A DNA stretch of 64,000 nt, taken from assembly GCA_022822305.1 (NCBI GenBank), contig JAJEBY010000016.1:372001-436000 (forward strand). Direction: 5' to 3'. Source of the DNA: Anaerolineae bacterium (GTDB lineage: Bacteria; Chloroflexota; Anaerolineae; Aggregatilineales; Phototrophicaceae). The notes below the pieces were generated by a model. That model saw nothing but the letters and a program-made list of their open reading frames with translations. It was not told the DNA's origin and searched no databases. This document shows positions 38,434 through 47,905 of the stretch, piece after piece; positions within the stretch are counted from its first letter, which is position 1; every line of letters starts with the position of its first letter. Made by a program: the position numbers and the translations under genes.

Positions 38434-40155
38434 ATGAAACCGCTGCTTGCCTTCGCGTTGTCTGTTGCAGTGGCGCTTGCCTGTCCCTTCGCCGTATTCG
38501 GGCAAGATGAACCTTCAATACCCACGTTGGCAGTGCCGACGCTGGCGCCAACCCAAACCTCAAGCGGGCAATCTGACGCTTTCGATAGTCGTTCGGCGGT
38601 AGCGGATATCGTTGATTCCGGCAGTTTCCGGGTTGGCGTTTTGTACAACGATCCGCCGTACAGCGCCCTGAATCAGCAAGGCGCGTTACAGGGATTTGAC
38701 ATCGAGCTATTGCGGCTGATCGCGGATGTTTGGGACGTCGACTTGGTTTTGTCTCAAGTCACGCGCCAAAATGCGCTTGACCGGCTCAACAGTCGTTCGG
38801 TTGATGCGGTGGCGGCGGCTTTCGTGCGTTATCGCGTGCTCGACGAAGTGGTCGAATTCTCACAGACGTATCTGACCGGCAGGCAAGCCTTGATGGTACG
38901 CGCCGACAGCGACTTCACGACGGTTCAATCGCTCGTGGGAAGCCGTTTGGGATATGTAATTGGCACGCGGTCTGAGGAAGCGCTGCGCATCTGGCAGGAG
39001 AGGCTTGGCTCTTCGCTGAATTCGCAGTTCTATCTCACTTTGGATCAAGCATTTGGCGCTTTGAGCAGCGGTGAAATCGATGCCGTGATTGGAGAGGCGC
39101 ATGCGTTGCAACGTGTTACCAACCCGTATCCAGGCGCCGTACGCATTCTGGAGGATGCGGTCATTGTGGAACCGCATGCGATCGCCGTTCGCCGGCAAGA
39201 CGCCAACCTGCGCAATCTTCTCAACCGCACGCTGCAGCATTTGGCCGATGACGGTCAGCTGGAGATTCTAAATGGCGAGTTCTTCCCCGGGCAAGAGTTC
39301 CCGCCGGACACGATATACCTCTGGGAAGGCCTCGGAGACGCGCCAAATCCGGCGCAGTTTTCCGGCGAGAATCGCTATCCGGCACAGACTGCCATTCCTC
39401 GGCTGCTGCAATCCGGCCGGCTGCGGGTTGGCGGATTGTCGGAAGGGACCGTCAGCGGATTGGAAAGTCAGCGCCGCTTGAACGAACTGAATCGATTGCT
39501 GATGGACGAACTTGCCCGCCGTTGGGGCGTGACAGTGGAGGCAGTAGCGGGAGATGAGGCTGCGGCTGCGGAGATGCTGCAGAATGGCGAAATCGACTTG
39601 ATCGTTGGGATGCGACCTGATTGGGACTTGGCCAGCGCGCTGGATTTCGCCGGTTTGTACCTGCTTCACGGCGATCGTCTGATGGTGCCGGTCAACTCGC
39701 GCATTCGGGGTTTCAACGATTTGAAGGGACAGTGGATTGGCGTGCTATTCGACGATGAGACGGCGCGTGATCGCGCCCAAGCTTGGGCGGACAGCATCAA
39801 CGCCTCGGTCAATTTCATTCATACGCCGGCGGCCAGCGCCGCGCTAACCTTGTTGGAACTCGACAATGCCGATGCGATCTATGCCGATAGCCTGTCGCTG
39901 ATTCCCCATCTTGAGGCCAGTCCGAGCGCTTTGCGGCTGACCGATCGCTGGTATAGCCGATCGTACTTCGGTTTCGGCTTGCGCCACAATGATATCGATT
40001 TCCGGCTGCTGCTGGAGTACACGATTCAGGAACTGTTCGTCGATGGTACGCTGCGGAATCTCTCGGCTGGATTGCTTCCCGGCGCAGAGACAACGCCTGT
40101 TCACCTCGTGCCCGGTACACCCTCGTTTGCGGGGTTTAACCTTTCGGGCGCTTGA
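38434..40155 (+). CDS. Secreted protein with two tandem solute-binding (SBP_bac_3) domains
   Basis: Signal peptide of about 23 residues (AFALSVAVALACPFAVFGQ), a Pro/Thr-rich linker, then two amino-acid-type binding domains. The first (about 60-285) begins SFRVGVLYNDPPYSALNQQG and carries DGFDIELLRLIAD-like QGFDIELLRL; the second (about 325-555) begins RLRVGGLSEGTVSG, is less typical, and contains EIDLIVGMRPDW. No permease or ATPase is adjacent. Receptor-like sensing or a two-site binding protein is an inference. It overlaps the convergent EamA gene by 20 bp at the 3' ends. Confidence 0.85.
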   Translation: MKPLLAFALSVAVALACPFAVFGQDEPSIPTLAVPTLAPTQTSSGQSDAFDSRSAVADIVDSGSFRVGVLYNDPPYSALNQQGALQGFDIELLRLIADVWDVDLVLSQVTRQNALDRLNSRSVDAVAAAFVRYRVLDEVVEFSQTYLTGRQALMVRADSDFTTVQSLVGSRLGYVIGTRSEEALRIWQERLGSSLNSQFYLTLDQAFGALSSGEIDAVIGEAHALQRVTNPYPGAVRILEDAVIVEPHAIAVRRQDANLRNLLNRTLQHLADDGQLEILNGEFFPGQEFPPDTIYLWEGLGDAPNPAQFSGENRYPAQTAIPRLLQSGRLRVGGLSEGTVSGLESQRRLNELNRLLMDELARRWGVTVEAVAGDEAAAAEMLQNGEIDLIVGMRPDWDLASALDFAGLYLLHGDRLMVPVNSRIRGFNDLKGQWIGVLFDDETARDRAQAWADSINASVNFIHTPAASAALTLLELDNADAIYADSLSLIPHLEASPSALRLTDRWYSRSYFGFGLRHNDIDFRLLLEYTIQELFVDGTLRNLSAGLLPGAETTPVHLVPGTPSFAGFNLSGA

Positions 40156-41065
40156 GACGGTTCTGGCCGTGCAGCACGGCGCCAACGCCGGTGATGAGAA
40201 TGGCGCTGCCGACCGCTTGCAACATTGTCGGGACTTCCAATAAGATCAGCAAAGCCCATACGGCGCTCAGAATTGGAACGGCTTGCGAGACCACGGTAAT
40301 CGTGGTCGGCGAGATGAATTTAAGCACGAAATTCAGTACGCCGTGTCCGAAGACTTGCGCCAGGATCGCCAGCAGCAGCACCCACAAATAACCAGGCGGA
40401 TCGTAACTGAGCACGGTGGCGCGTCCGATGACGAGCATGAGTACGCAAACAACTGACCCGCTGGCGTAGATCAGCCAAATGTAGGGGACAAAGGCAACGC
40501 TGCCGCGCACGCTGCGCCCGATGATGATGTACACCGAGGCGGCGCAGGCGCTGATCAGGGCAAACAGGACACCCAGGGCGGGAATGCCGCCTTCCATCAC
40601 CGCCGGTCCGCCGGTAGTCGCCAAAGATATCGCGATCCCTCCCGATAGCGCCAAGGCGACGCCAAACCACATCATTCGGTTGAGATGAGCCTTGAGCACG
40701 GTCACTTCCATGATAGCGACCCAGACGGGGATGGTGACGATAAACGCCTGACCGATGATGACGCTGATGTGCTCCAGCGATGCAGCGTTGAGCGTGATGT
40801 TGAAGCCGAACAGCGCGCCGGACGCTATGGCGAGCAAGCGCGCGCGACTGGGCATTTGGCGGATTTCAGGACGATACTTTTGCCACACGAATGGTGTGAA
40901 GACGAGCATGCCGACAAATACTCGTCCAAACCCGATGAATTCCGGCTCGACATTGTATTGCAGGGCAAACCGCGTACAGATTGGACCGAACGACCAGGCA
41001 AGCGTGGATATCACCATCAATAGCGCAAGCTGTGCTGTGGAGGGCGACGCCAGATCAGTTCGCAT
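40136..41065 (-). CDS. EamA/DMT-family transporter 1
   Basis: Ten-helix drug/metabolite transporter of 309 aa, made of two EamA repeats of five helices. Hydrophobic segments are evenly spaced, with the start at the ATG at 41065 placing the first helix at SAQLALLMVISTLAWSFGP. Substrate cannot be told from sequence. A second EamA gene lies directly upstream (58 bp), and the two look like a tandem duplication, though they share only fold-level similarity by eye. Confidence 0.9.
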   Translation of the reverse strand: MRTDLASPSTAQLALLMVISTLAWSFGPICTRFALQYNVEPEFIGFGRVFVGMLVFTPFVWQKYRPEIRQMPSRARLLAIASGALFGFNITLNAASLEHISVIIGQAFIVTIPVWVAIMEVTVLKAHLNRMMWFGVALALSGGIAISLATTGGPAVMEGGIPALGVLFALISACAASVYIIIGRSVRGSVAFVPYIWLIYASGSVVCVLMLVIGRATVLSYDPPGYLWVLLLAILAQVFGHGVLNFVLKFISPTTITVVSQAVPILSAVWALLILLEVPTMLQAVGSAILITGVGAVLHGQNRLKRPKG

Positions 41066-41122
41066 TGCCGACGGCTGCTGACTCTTGCTGGAATGCGATA
41101 CCGAAAAACATTGTATCCCCTG

Positions 41123-42106
41123 TTAGCTCGTCGCGGAGCGCGATTGCGCCGGGCGAATCTCGCCGCGGCTGGCCAGCACGACGCCGATCACGATAATCAG
41201 GCTGCCGACTATCTGTTGATTGGGCGGCAATTCACGAAACAGCACCAGCGCCAGGATCGCGCTGCCGATGGGCTCCAACTGCGAAAACATGCTGACTAGC
41301 GCGGCGGGAAAATGCTCGAGCAGGTAGTTCAAAGACGAATGCCCGATCAGCTGTGGCACCAGGCCCATCGCCAGCAGGACCAAGTAACCGCCTAAGCTGA
41401 ATCCCAGAATTGGAGTCGAGGTGACTATGATCACGGCCAACATGAAGATTGAGGCGATGCTGTAGACCAGCCAGACGTAGGGCACCACGGGAATTCTCGC
41501 TCTTAGCTTGCGACCAATGAGCATATATACCGATACCGAAAGCGCGCCCAGCCAGGCCAGCAAACCGCCGGTAACGGTATTCTGGTCGGTCGTGCTGATG
41601 AGCGCTTCCAAACTGTCGGCGTTATTGAGCGGAATGCCTATCAAGGCGCCGCCCAACAGCGCGACAAGCAAGCCGATCACGACCAATGCGGAGAGCCGGA
41701 TGCGCAAGAAGATGACTTCGAGAATGGCGACCCAAATGGGACCGGTGGAGACGATGACCACGCTGACGAGTACAGTCGTATATTGCAGCGACGATACCCA
41801 GGCGGTGAAGTGAATCGCCAGGCAGATGCCCGAGATCGCCATCAGCAGCAAGTCAACGCGTCTTAACCCGACCAGGTTGGTCCAATATCGGCGCAGCGCG
41901 ATTGGCGTCAGGGCCAGGGATGCGATCACGAGTCGAGACGCCGCGATCAGGACCGGCGGCATGTCTTCCTGCAACGCATAACGAATCAGAATTGCGGCCG
42001 ACGAGGTTGTCACGATGGCGATGAGGATGACGGCGTAAGCGGTAACCGGTGTCGAGCGCGATTCCGCGGAGGCTACGCTCTGCAATTCAGAAGCTCCTTG
42101 GGGCAT
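41123..42106 (-). CDS. EamA/DMT-family transporter 2
   Basis: Second ten-helix EamA-repeat protein, 327 aa, with an extra N-terminal hydrophilic stretch of about 20 residues before AYAVILIAIVTTSSAAILIRYAL. Segment PYVWLVYSIASIF parallels PYIWLIYASGSVV in the neighbouring transporter, supporting common ancestry. It is transcribed toward the first transporter on the same strand. Divergent from the superoxide dismutase gene. Confidence 0.9.
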   Translation of the reverse strand: MPQGASELQSVASAESRSTPVTAYAVILIAIVTTSSAAILIRYALQEDMPPVLIAASRLVIASLALTPIALRRYWTNLVGLRRVDLLLMAISGICLAIHFTAWVSSLQYTTVLVSVVIVSTGPIWVAILEVIFLRIRLSALVVIGLLVALLGGALIGIPLNNADSLEALISTTDQNTVTGGLLAWLGALSVSVYMLIGRKLRARIPVVPYVWLVYSIASIFMLAVIIVTSTPILGFSLGGYLVLLAMGLVPQLIGHSSLNYLLEHFPAALVSMFSQLEPIGSAILALVLFRELPPNQQIVGSLIIVIGVVLASRGEIRPAQSRSATS

Positions 42107-42312
42107 AGCTGCTAATCATCTGCGGAATCGCCGAAAATACAAGTCAGAATATGTGCGGGAAGTCGCGGGTGCGACAGCGTATTTTGCCGTTGTTGCGCGC
42201 TGGACAGGCTCCGGATGACACGTGATCGCCATTGGTGAAATCGCGGGCTGATGTGATAGAATAACGAGAGAATCGAAACTACAGTCGACAGAATAGAGGA
42301 GCGAGTTGAGCC

Positions 42313-42918
42313 ATGGCTTTCGAATTACCGTCACTTCCTTATGCAGAAAATGCGTTGGAACCACATATTGACGCGCGCACGATGGGCATCCATCACGGCA
42401 AGCATCACGCCAGCTATACCAGCAATCTCAACGGCGCGATTGCCGGGACTGATCTTGAGGGCAAGAGCGTTGATGAGATCCTGGGAGACCTCGACGCCGT
42501 ACCGGAAGGCATCCGCACGGCCGTGCGCAATAACGGCGGCGGTTATGCCAATCACAATCTGTTTTGGCAGATCATGGGTCCCGGAGGCGGCGGGGCGCCA
42601 AGCGGAGCGCTGGGCGACGCCATTAATAGCGCTTTCGGCAGCTTTGACGATTTCAAGTCGGCGTTTTCCGGGGCGGCGGCCACGCGATTCGGCTCGGGCT
42701 GGGCCTGGCTGGCGGTCGAAGGCGGCGCATTGCGCGTCAGCTCGACGCCGAATCAGGATACGCCCTTGATGTCGGGCAATACGCCGATACTCGGCATTGA
42801 TGTTTGGGAGCACGCCTACTATTTGAATTATCAGAATCGGCGCCCGGATTACATCGCGGCCTTCTTCAACGTCATCAACTGGGCGAAGGTTGCCGAGCTG
42901 TACGCCGCCGCAAGCTAG
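42313..42918 (+). CDS. Superoxide dismutase, Mn/Fe family (cytoplasmic)
   Basis: Converts superoxide to oxygen and peroxide. Metal ligands are visible: His in the HHGKHHASY helix, His in [10 protein letters not shown], and Asp/His in [15 protein letters not shown]. 201 aa with no signal peptide. Mn versus Fe cannot be settled by eye, although the GGGGAPSG stretch after MGPGG is seen in Mn/cambialistic forms. A promoter-like TAGAAT lies at 42257. A paralogue with an export signal follows 66 bp later. Confidence 0.95.
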   Translation: MAFELPSLPYAENALEPHIDARTMGIHHGKHHASYTSNLNGAIAGTDLEGKSVDEILGDLDAVPEGIRTAVRNNGGGYANHNLFWQIMGPGGGGAPSGALGDAINSAFGSFDDFKSAFSGAAATRFGSGWAWLAVEGGALRVSSTPNQDTPLMSGNTPILGIDVWEHAYYLNYQNRRPDYIAAFFNVINWAKVAELYAAAS

Positions 42919-42984
42919 AGCATAAATTGCGAATCGGCGCTCGCAGCGTTTCGGGCGCGGCTTGCGCCTGGGAGAATGTCGCTC

Positions 42985-43689
42985 ATGGATAGAAATCACA
43001 GTCTGAGCCGGCGCGAAGTCTTGAAGCTGGCCGGAAGCGGCCTGCTCAGCGCAGCGTTTTCCGGCGTATCGTTTGCGGCCGGCGGGGAATTCAAGCTGCC
43101 GGCCTTGCCCTATGCGGAAGACGCTCTGGAACCGTATATTGATGCGGCGACAATGAGCCTGCATCACGGCAAGCATCATGCGGGTTACACCAACAAGCTG
43201 AATGCGGCCATCGAAGGCACTGACTTGGTCGGCATGTCGATTGAAGACATCCTGGCTGATCTGGAGGCGGCGCCCGAGGATATTCGAACGGCTGTGCGCA
43301 ACAATGGCGGGGGCTACGCAAATCACAATCTGTATTGGCAGATCATGAGTCCGGATGGCGGCGGAGAGCCGGACGGCGAACTGGCGGAGGCCATCGAGCG
43401 CGCGTTTGGCGGCTACGCCGGATTCAAAGAGGCGTTTGCGGCTGCCGCGGGCGGCGTGTTCGGATCAGGCTGGACCTGGCTGGTTTCGGATGCCGGCGCG
43501 CTGAACATTGAAACGAGCCCAAATCAAGACACGCCGCTGATGCGCGGGGCAACGCCGATCCTGGGCATTGACGTCTGGGAGCACGCCTACTACTTGCGCT
43601 ATCAGAATCGGCGCGCGGATTACATCGGCGCATTCTTCAATGTGCTCAACTGGGCGAGAGTCGAGGAGCTGTACCTGGCAACGCTGTAA
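42985..43689 (+). CDS. Superoxide dismutase, Mn/Fe family, exported (Tat-type signal)
   Basis: Second SOD, with the same ligands ([27 protein letters not shown]). It carries an N-terminal extension [22 protein letters not shown]: a twin-arginine motif SRREVLK followed by a hydrophobic core and an AxA-like end (SFAAG), so Tat export of a folded enzyme is likely. The ATG at 42985 is preferred because GGGAG is 10 bases upstream; the ATG at 42976 is too close. It is about 70% identical by eye to the preceding SOD, a recent-looking tandem duplication followed by relocation. Confidence 0.93.
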   Translation: MDRNHSLSRREVLKLAGSGLLSAAFSGVSFAAGGEFKLPALPYAEDALEPYIDAATMSLHHGKHHAGYTNKLNAAIEGTDLVGMSIEDILADLEAAPEDIRTAVRNNGGGYANHNLYWQIMSPDGGGEPDGELAEAIERAFGGYAGFKEAFAAAAGGVFGSGWTWLVSDAGALNIETSPNQDTPLMRGATPILGIDVWEHAYYLRYQNRRADYIGAFFNVLNWARVEELYLATL

Positions 43690-43717
43690 CTCGGCTAATC
43701 GTTCTCAATCAACCGGC

Positions 43718-43750
43718 GGGGCGTTACAATGGTGACGCCCCTTTGTTGTT
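43718..43750 (+). terminator. Terminator after the SOD pair
   Basis: GGGGCGT (43718-43724), ten-base loop, ACGCCCC (43735-43741), then TTTGTTGTT. It ends the SOD unit 29 bp after the second gene. Confidence 0.65.
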
Positions 43751-43797
43751 GTGAATTGGCCATTTACCGCGTATGACGGCGGCAGGAGAAGATCGCG

Positions 43798-45198
43798 ATG
43801 ACAGCATATCGAACCGAAGTCGATTCCCTGGGAGAAATACGCGTGCCGAAGGATGCGCTATACGCGGCGCAGACGCAGCGCGCGCTGGAGAACTTTCCCA
43901 TCACCGGCATGAAGCCGCTGCCGGCATTCATCTGGAGCATCACGCTGGTCAAGCGGGCGGCGGCCGAGGTCAATATGGAGCTGGGCCTGCTCGATCCGCG
44001 GCTGGCGAGCGCCATCATCGAGGCGGGCGAGGAGATCCTGGCCGGGCAGCATCACCAGCATTTTGTTGTTGATCCGTTTCAGGCGGGCGCCGGCACCAGC
44101 CATAATATGAACGCCAACGAAGTCTTGGCCAACCGCGCCAATCAGATACTGGGATTCGACATCGAGGCGAGCGACAAACCTGCCCATCCCAATGATCACG
44201 TCAACATGGCGCAATCGACCAACGATACGATACCGACCGCGATTCGGCTGGGGGTCTTGTGGCGGCTGGACGAGCTGCTGGAGACGCTGGCGCATTTTGT
44301 GGCGGTGACGCGCGGCAAGGCGGCGGCATGGGACGATGTGGTCAAGACGGGACGCACGCATCTGCAGGACGCGGTGCCAGTGCGGCTGGGGCAGGAAGTG
44401 GGGGCCTGGGCGACGGCGATTGAGCGCGGCATCGACAAGGTGACGTTCGCGGCGGAGGGACTGCGGCGGCTGGGCATCGGCGGCACGGCGGCGGGCACGG
44501 GCTTGAACGCGCATCCGGAGTACCACGCGCGCATGGTGGCCAAGCTATCGGCCTTGAGCGGCATCACGCTGTACGAAAGCGATGACCTGTTCGAATCGAT
44601 GCAATCGATGCAAGACGCCGTGTTTTTCAGCGCGGCGCTGCGCAACCTGGCGATGGATTTCACGCGGATCGCCAACGACGTGCGCTTGCTCAGCGCGGGG
44701 CCGACCACGGGCATCGCCGAACTGACCTGTCCCACGGTGCAGCCGGGCTCGTCGATTATGCCGGGCAAGGTGAATCCGGTGTTGGCGGAGATGCTGAATC
44801 AAGCGATGTACCATGTGATGGGCAACGATACGACCGTGAACCTGTGCGGGGCGGCGGGGCAATTCGAGCTGAATGTGATGATGCCGGTGATCGCGCACAA
44901 TCTGAACGAGATGATGGCGGTGATGATCGGGTCGGTTCGGGCCTTCACGGACAAGTTGATGGCGGGGCTGACGGTCAATCGCGAGCGGACGGAGAGCTGG
45001 CTGGCGCGGAATCCGATTTTGGTGACGGCGCTGAATCCGGTGATCGGGTACAACAATGGCGCGACGGTGGCGAAGCAGGCGCTGGCCGAGGGCAAGAGCG
45101 TGCGCGAGGTCGCGCTGGAGCTGGGTTTGATGGAGGCGGAGGCCCTGGATGCGGCGCTGGATGCGTATGCGATGACGGAGGGTGGCATAAGGCAGTAG
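43798..45198 (+). CDS. Class II fumarase / aspartase family lyase
   Basis: Homotetrameric fumarase/aspartase-fold enzyme of 466 aa. The family signature GSSIMPGKVNP and the active-site TGRTHLQDAVPV stretch are present. It mixes features: the MPGKVNP of fumarases, but GNDTTV and AAGQFELNVMMP that recall aspartase (GNDTTV, GQ) rather than the GNHTAV/GHFELN of FumC. Fumarase (TCA cycle) or aspartate ammonia-lyase are both possible; I lean to fumarase by length only. A ribosome site AGGAGAA precedes the ATG, and repeats begin immediately after its stop. Confidence 0.9.
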   Translation: MTAYRTEVDSLGEIRVPKDALYAAQTQRALENFPITGMKPLPAFIWSITLVKRAAAEVNMELGLLDPRLASAIIEAGEEILAGQHHQHFVVDPFQAGAGTSHNMNANEVLANRANQILGFDIEASDKPAHPNDHVNMAQSTNDTIPTAIRLGVLWRLDELLETLAHFVAVTRGKAAAWDDVVKTGRTHLQDAVPVRLGQEVGAWATAIERGIDKVTFAAEGLRRLGIGGTAAGTGLNAHPEYHARMVAKLSALSGITLYESDDLFESMQSMQDAVFFSAALRNLAMDFTRIANDVRLLSAGPTTGIAELTCPTVQPGSSIMPGKVNPVLAEMLNQAMYHVMGNDTTVNLCGAAGQFELNVMMPVIAHNLNEMMAVMIGSVRAFTDKLMAGLTVNRERTESWLARNPILVTALNPVIGYNNGATVAKQALAEGKSVREVALELGLMEAEALDAALDAYAMTEGGIRQ

Positions 45199-45211
45199 GG
45201 GTTTTATGTCC

Positions 45212-45257
45212 GTTTTATGTCCGACGGAAATGTTTTTTCGGACATAAAACCGTTTTT
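45212..45257 (+). terminator. Hairpin with 12-bp perfect stem behind the lyase gene
   Basis: GTTTTATGTCCG (45212-45223) pairs perfectly with CGGACATAAAAC (45239-45250), loop of 15 bases, followed by CGTTTTT. A second direct copy of GTTTTATGTCC begins at 45201, so it may be part of a repeat family as well as a terminator. Confidence 0.5.
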
Positions 45258-45780
45258 CGGTCAGGTGGCCACTGCCGATTTGGGATTGGTAAGGCGCGCG
45301 TTGTTGGGATGATAGCGTGGGTTGGGGCGGGTGTGGTGAGTGGATGGTCGCGGGGGTTTGGAGCCCCACCCCCGGTCCCTCCCACATAAAGAGCTGAGGA
45401 GCGGACATGTTTTTCTACCCCATCCCCGGCCAGTGCCCCCTCGGTCCCCCGCCTCACGGGGGAAGCATCCCAATGCATTGGGGAAGGGTGACTCGATGAT
45501 GACATTGTGAATAAACGCGCAAATATGTCCAAGAATGAGCATAAAAGCCATCTACTTTCAGCGCGCTCCCCCTCTCCGATGCTTCGGGGAGGGGGCCGGG
45601 GGGTGGGGTTGGCCTTGAGATTTGTGCGGATTTCAAAGGTGTCCGCTCCTCTCCCCATAAAGAGGGAGGGGTGACGCGTTGGCGAAGTCTGTGGGCAGTA
45701 TGCCATTGTGTTCGTATTGAGTCTCGGCGATGGGCGTGTTGAGGATGGTAGCGTGGGTTGGGGTGGGTGCAGTGAGAGGA
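45251..45780. repeat. Non-coding island of GC-rich hairpins and imperfect repeats
   Basis: No credible gene. Structures seen: hairpin CCCCCG-CCTCA-CGGGGG at 45446-45462; palindrome CCCAATGCATTGGG at 45469-45482; a 28-base hairpin at 45568-45595; a 12-bp perfect inverted repeat GAGGAGCGGACA (45396-45407) with TGTCCGCTCCTC (45640-45651); and an imperfect direct repeat of about 45 bp at 45302-45346 and 45737-45782. A likely diverged copy of the GCATTGG palindrome part appears near 47941. It looks like a decaying cluster of a small repeat family. Confidence 0.6.
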
Positions 45781-45865
45781 TGATTCCTTTGTACACGAAT
45801 TGCAAATTCTGCACCAAATTGTCAATGCGAGGCAATAGACATTAGTCGAACGTGCCAATAATACA

Positions 45866-46312
45866 TTGTATAAATCGGTAATGTGCCTCTTGGCGCTAAA
45901 CGGAGCTAGAGATTTCAGAAAGAATGAGAGCATCACGTTTTCCCAGAGGGACGATCATCACATTTTCCGTAGGCGATTTCTGAAGAATCGACACATAGAC
46001 TCGTCATTGGAATTGTCCGCTACTGCAAAAGTGAATACCATAGTCAATAGGACACTTATATCGAAAGAGACGAACCAATCGATCTCTAGCAAGGCGCCTA
46101 GTCAATACCTTTATCATGAGGCAATAATCCCGCAAGACTTAAAATTTGAGATTCTATCACGACATTTTATAAAGGATGAGTGTTTAGCGGCTCTTGAGAG
46201 AGACGAGTACGAAATCTTCTTGCTCGAGCGAGAGGCTAACATTGTAGAAAAGATTAGGTCTCTTTTTGCAGGTATGCCCTTACCTCCTGGAGTCGAGGCG
46301 GAACCAGAATAA
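45866..46312 (+). pseudogene. Remnant of a DUF262/DUF1524 (GmrSD-like, HNH) restriction-type gene
   Basis: The 148-residue frame begins LYKSVMCLLALNGARDF and contains DDHHIFRRRFLKN (HHIFP-type HNH core) and NRTLISKETNQSIS with KAPSQYL. It ends with a helix ending LEREANIVEKIRSLF, which together match the C-terminal part of DUF262/GmrSD type IV restriction proteins. The N-terminal NTPase-like DUF262 domain (several hundred residues) is missing. In-frame protein-like sequence continues upstream to about 45782 but is interrupted by a TAG at 45836-45838. The DNA is visibly AT-richer than its neighbours and abuts the repeat island, pointing to acquired and decayed DNA. Confidence 0.75.
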
Positions 46313-46581
46313 ATCTACTCTATTACAGCTTTCTTCGACAAAGTTTGCGACATCGTCTACGAATTCATGCAATCCGACTCGCCGCGCAAATAAGCCCCCA
46401 TCCCCAATCTCGCCAACTCGCGGCAAAGTCGATATAATCCAGGCTAACTTTGCGCAGAGTAGTCGGCGCGAACTTAAGACAATATCCGTTGGCAGATCAG
46501 GAGGCGCCTAGTGCGAATGGTTTTTTGTTGCGGGTTACAAGTCCCTTTCGTTCAATTCACATGCAGAAAAGAGGAAACATC
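46313..46581. other. AT-richer intergenic region before the ABC importer
   Basis: No gene seen. It continues the low-GC island to about 46440. A TATAAT occurs at 46434-46439 with no convincing -35 (TCGCCA at 17 bases), and could drive the binding-protein gene, whose leader would be about 140 bases. Confidence 0.4.
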
Positions 46582-47865
46582 ATGAAGAAACTGTTACTTG
46601 TCACGCTCGTCTTGCTGCTGGCGCTGCCGTTCACGGCGCTGGCGCAGGATCAGCCGCACGCCGGCGTCGAGATCGTCACCAACTTCATGGAGTCGGGCAC
46701 CTACGATATCGGCGCCGAGCAGCTGGAGCCGGGCTTCGAGGAAATGACCGGCATCGAGCTGGAGATTGTGGCGTCGCCATTTGTGGTGTTGGTGCAGAAT
46801 AACATCACCGATTTGAGCACCGGTACGGGCGAATTTGACGTGATCTCGGGCGACTTCTGGATCGGCAGCGTCTGGAACCAGATGCATCCGCTGGATGAGC
46901 TGATGGAGCGCGACATGTGGGAGCCGAACATCATCCCCGGTCTGATGCTTCCGGGTCCGTCCGGATACTTCGATGGCAAGCGCATTGGCATCCCCTATAG
47001 CGCCGATGCTTACGGCTTGATTTATCGCACCGATATCTTCGAGGAAGCCGGCATTTCGGCGGATTGGGAGACCTGGGACGAGTTCTTCGTGGCGCTGGAC
47101 GCGCTGGACGCGCATCTGGAAGGCACGGATATTTCGCCGAACGTCTTCGCCTTTGGCGCGTATGAGCAGACGCCCGCCATCTTCCTGGGCATGTACGATG
47201 GCTATCTGGTGGATTCCGAGGGCAATTACGCGCTGGATCACGACAAGGCTGTGGCCGCGCTGAACCAGATGAAGAGCCTGCTGGATTACAATCCGGAAGG
47301 CGCGACTGGCTTGAGCATTGACGAAGCCAACTCGGTCTTCTTGACGGGCAAAGCCGCGACCATGATCTGCTGGGTCAGCTTCGTGCGGGCGGACGCGCAG
47401 AATCCGGATGCCTCGCTGGTGGTCGACAATTGGGCGACGGCGCCCTTCCCCGGGCCGGGCTTCCCCTTCCTTTCGGCCTGGAATATGTTCATTTCCGGCT
47501 TGAGCGAGAATCCCGATGCGGCTTGGGAGTGGGTCAAGCATTACATCAACGAAGACGAGGCCAAGCGTCGTTTCGTTGAGCTGGGCGTGGGCTCGCCCTT
47601 CCTGAGCACCTACGAAGATCCCGAGCTGATCGAGCAATACAGCCACGATTTCCCGAACATGGTTCACAACTTGAATCGGGCGGAATCGGTGCCTTGGATC
47701 TTCGCGGCCTTTGAGATTTTCTTCCGTCACATGGGCGAATTTGTCATTGACGCCGTGGACGTGGAGACGATGTTGGCCAATACGCTGGCGGACTGGAGCG
47801 AGCTGGAAGTGCCTGAAGGTTTGGTGCAATCGGCCGCCGCTCAAGGTCAGATGCAAGAAGGCTAA
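46582..47865 (+). CDS. ABC transporter extracellular solute-binding protein, sugar-type (MalE/UgpB family)
   Basis: Binds a sugar-type ligand outside the membrane. The ATG at 46582 has AGAGGAAAC upstream and starts a clean signal peptide (KKLLLVTLVLLLALPFTALAQ, cleavage after ALA). The rest is a two-lobe family 1 binding protein: GEFDVISGDFWIGSVW, PYSADAYGLIYRTDIFEEAG and the FLTGKAATMICW lobe-closing segment. No lipobox cysteine is seen after the signal, so it may be free or anchored by other means. Two permease genes follow; a strong hairpin separates them. Confidence 0.92.
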   Translation: MKKLLLVTLVLLLALPFTALAQDQPHAGVEIVTNFMESGTYDIGAEQLEPGFEEMTGIELEIVASPFVVLVQNNITDLSTGTGEFDVISGDFWIGSVWNQMHPLDELMERDMWEPNIIPGLMLPGPSGYFDGKRIGIPYSADAYGLIYRTDIFEEAGISADWETWDEFFVALDALDAHLEGTDISPNVFAFGAYEQTPAIFLGMYDGYLVDSEGNYALDHDKAVAALNQMKSLLDYNPEGATGLSIDEANSVFLTGKAATMICWVSFVRADAQNPDASLVVDNWATAPFPGPGFPFLSAWNMFISGLSENPDAAWEWVKHYINEDEAKRRFVELGVGSPFLSTYEDPELIEQYSHDFPNMVHNLNRAESVPWIFAAFEIFFRHMGEFVIDAVDVETMLANTLADWSELEVPEGLVQSAAAQGQMQEG

Positions 47866-47872
47866 TCGCAAT

Positions 47873-47905
47873 ATAGGCGGGAGTTCAGGCTCCCGCCTAT
47901 TCTTT
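47873..47905 (+). terminator. Hairpin between the binding protein and permease genes
   Basis: ATAGGCGGGAG (47873-47883), six-base loop, CTCCCGCCTAT (47890-47900), then TCTTT. A perfect 11-bp stem 8 bp after the stop; it probably terminates or processes most transcripts so that the binding protein is made in excess over the permeases. Confidence 0.7.

Noticed and set aside
45503..45520. TTGTGAATAAACGCGCAA as a third Rex site
   Set aside because: The right half matches poorly and it lies within the repeat island with no gene start near.
45302..45782. Direct repeats that might be a CRISPR array
   Set aside because: Only two imperfect copies, about 435 bp apart, with no regular spacers and no cas genes nearby.
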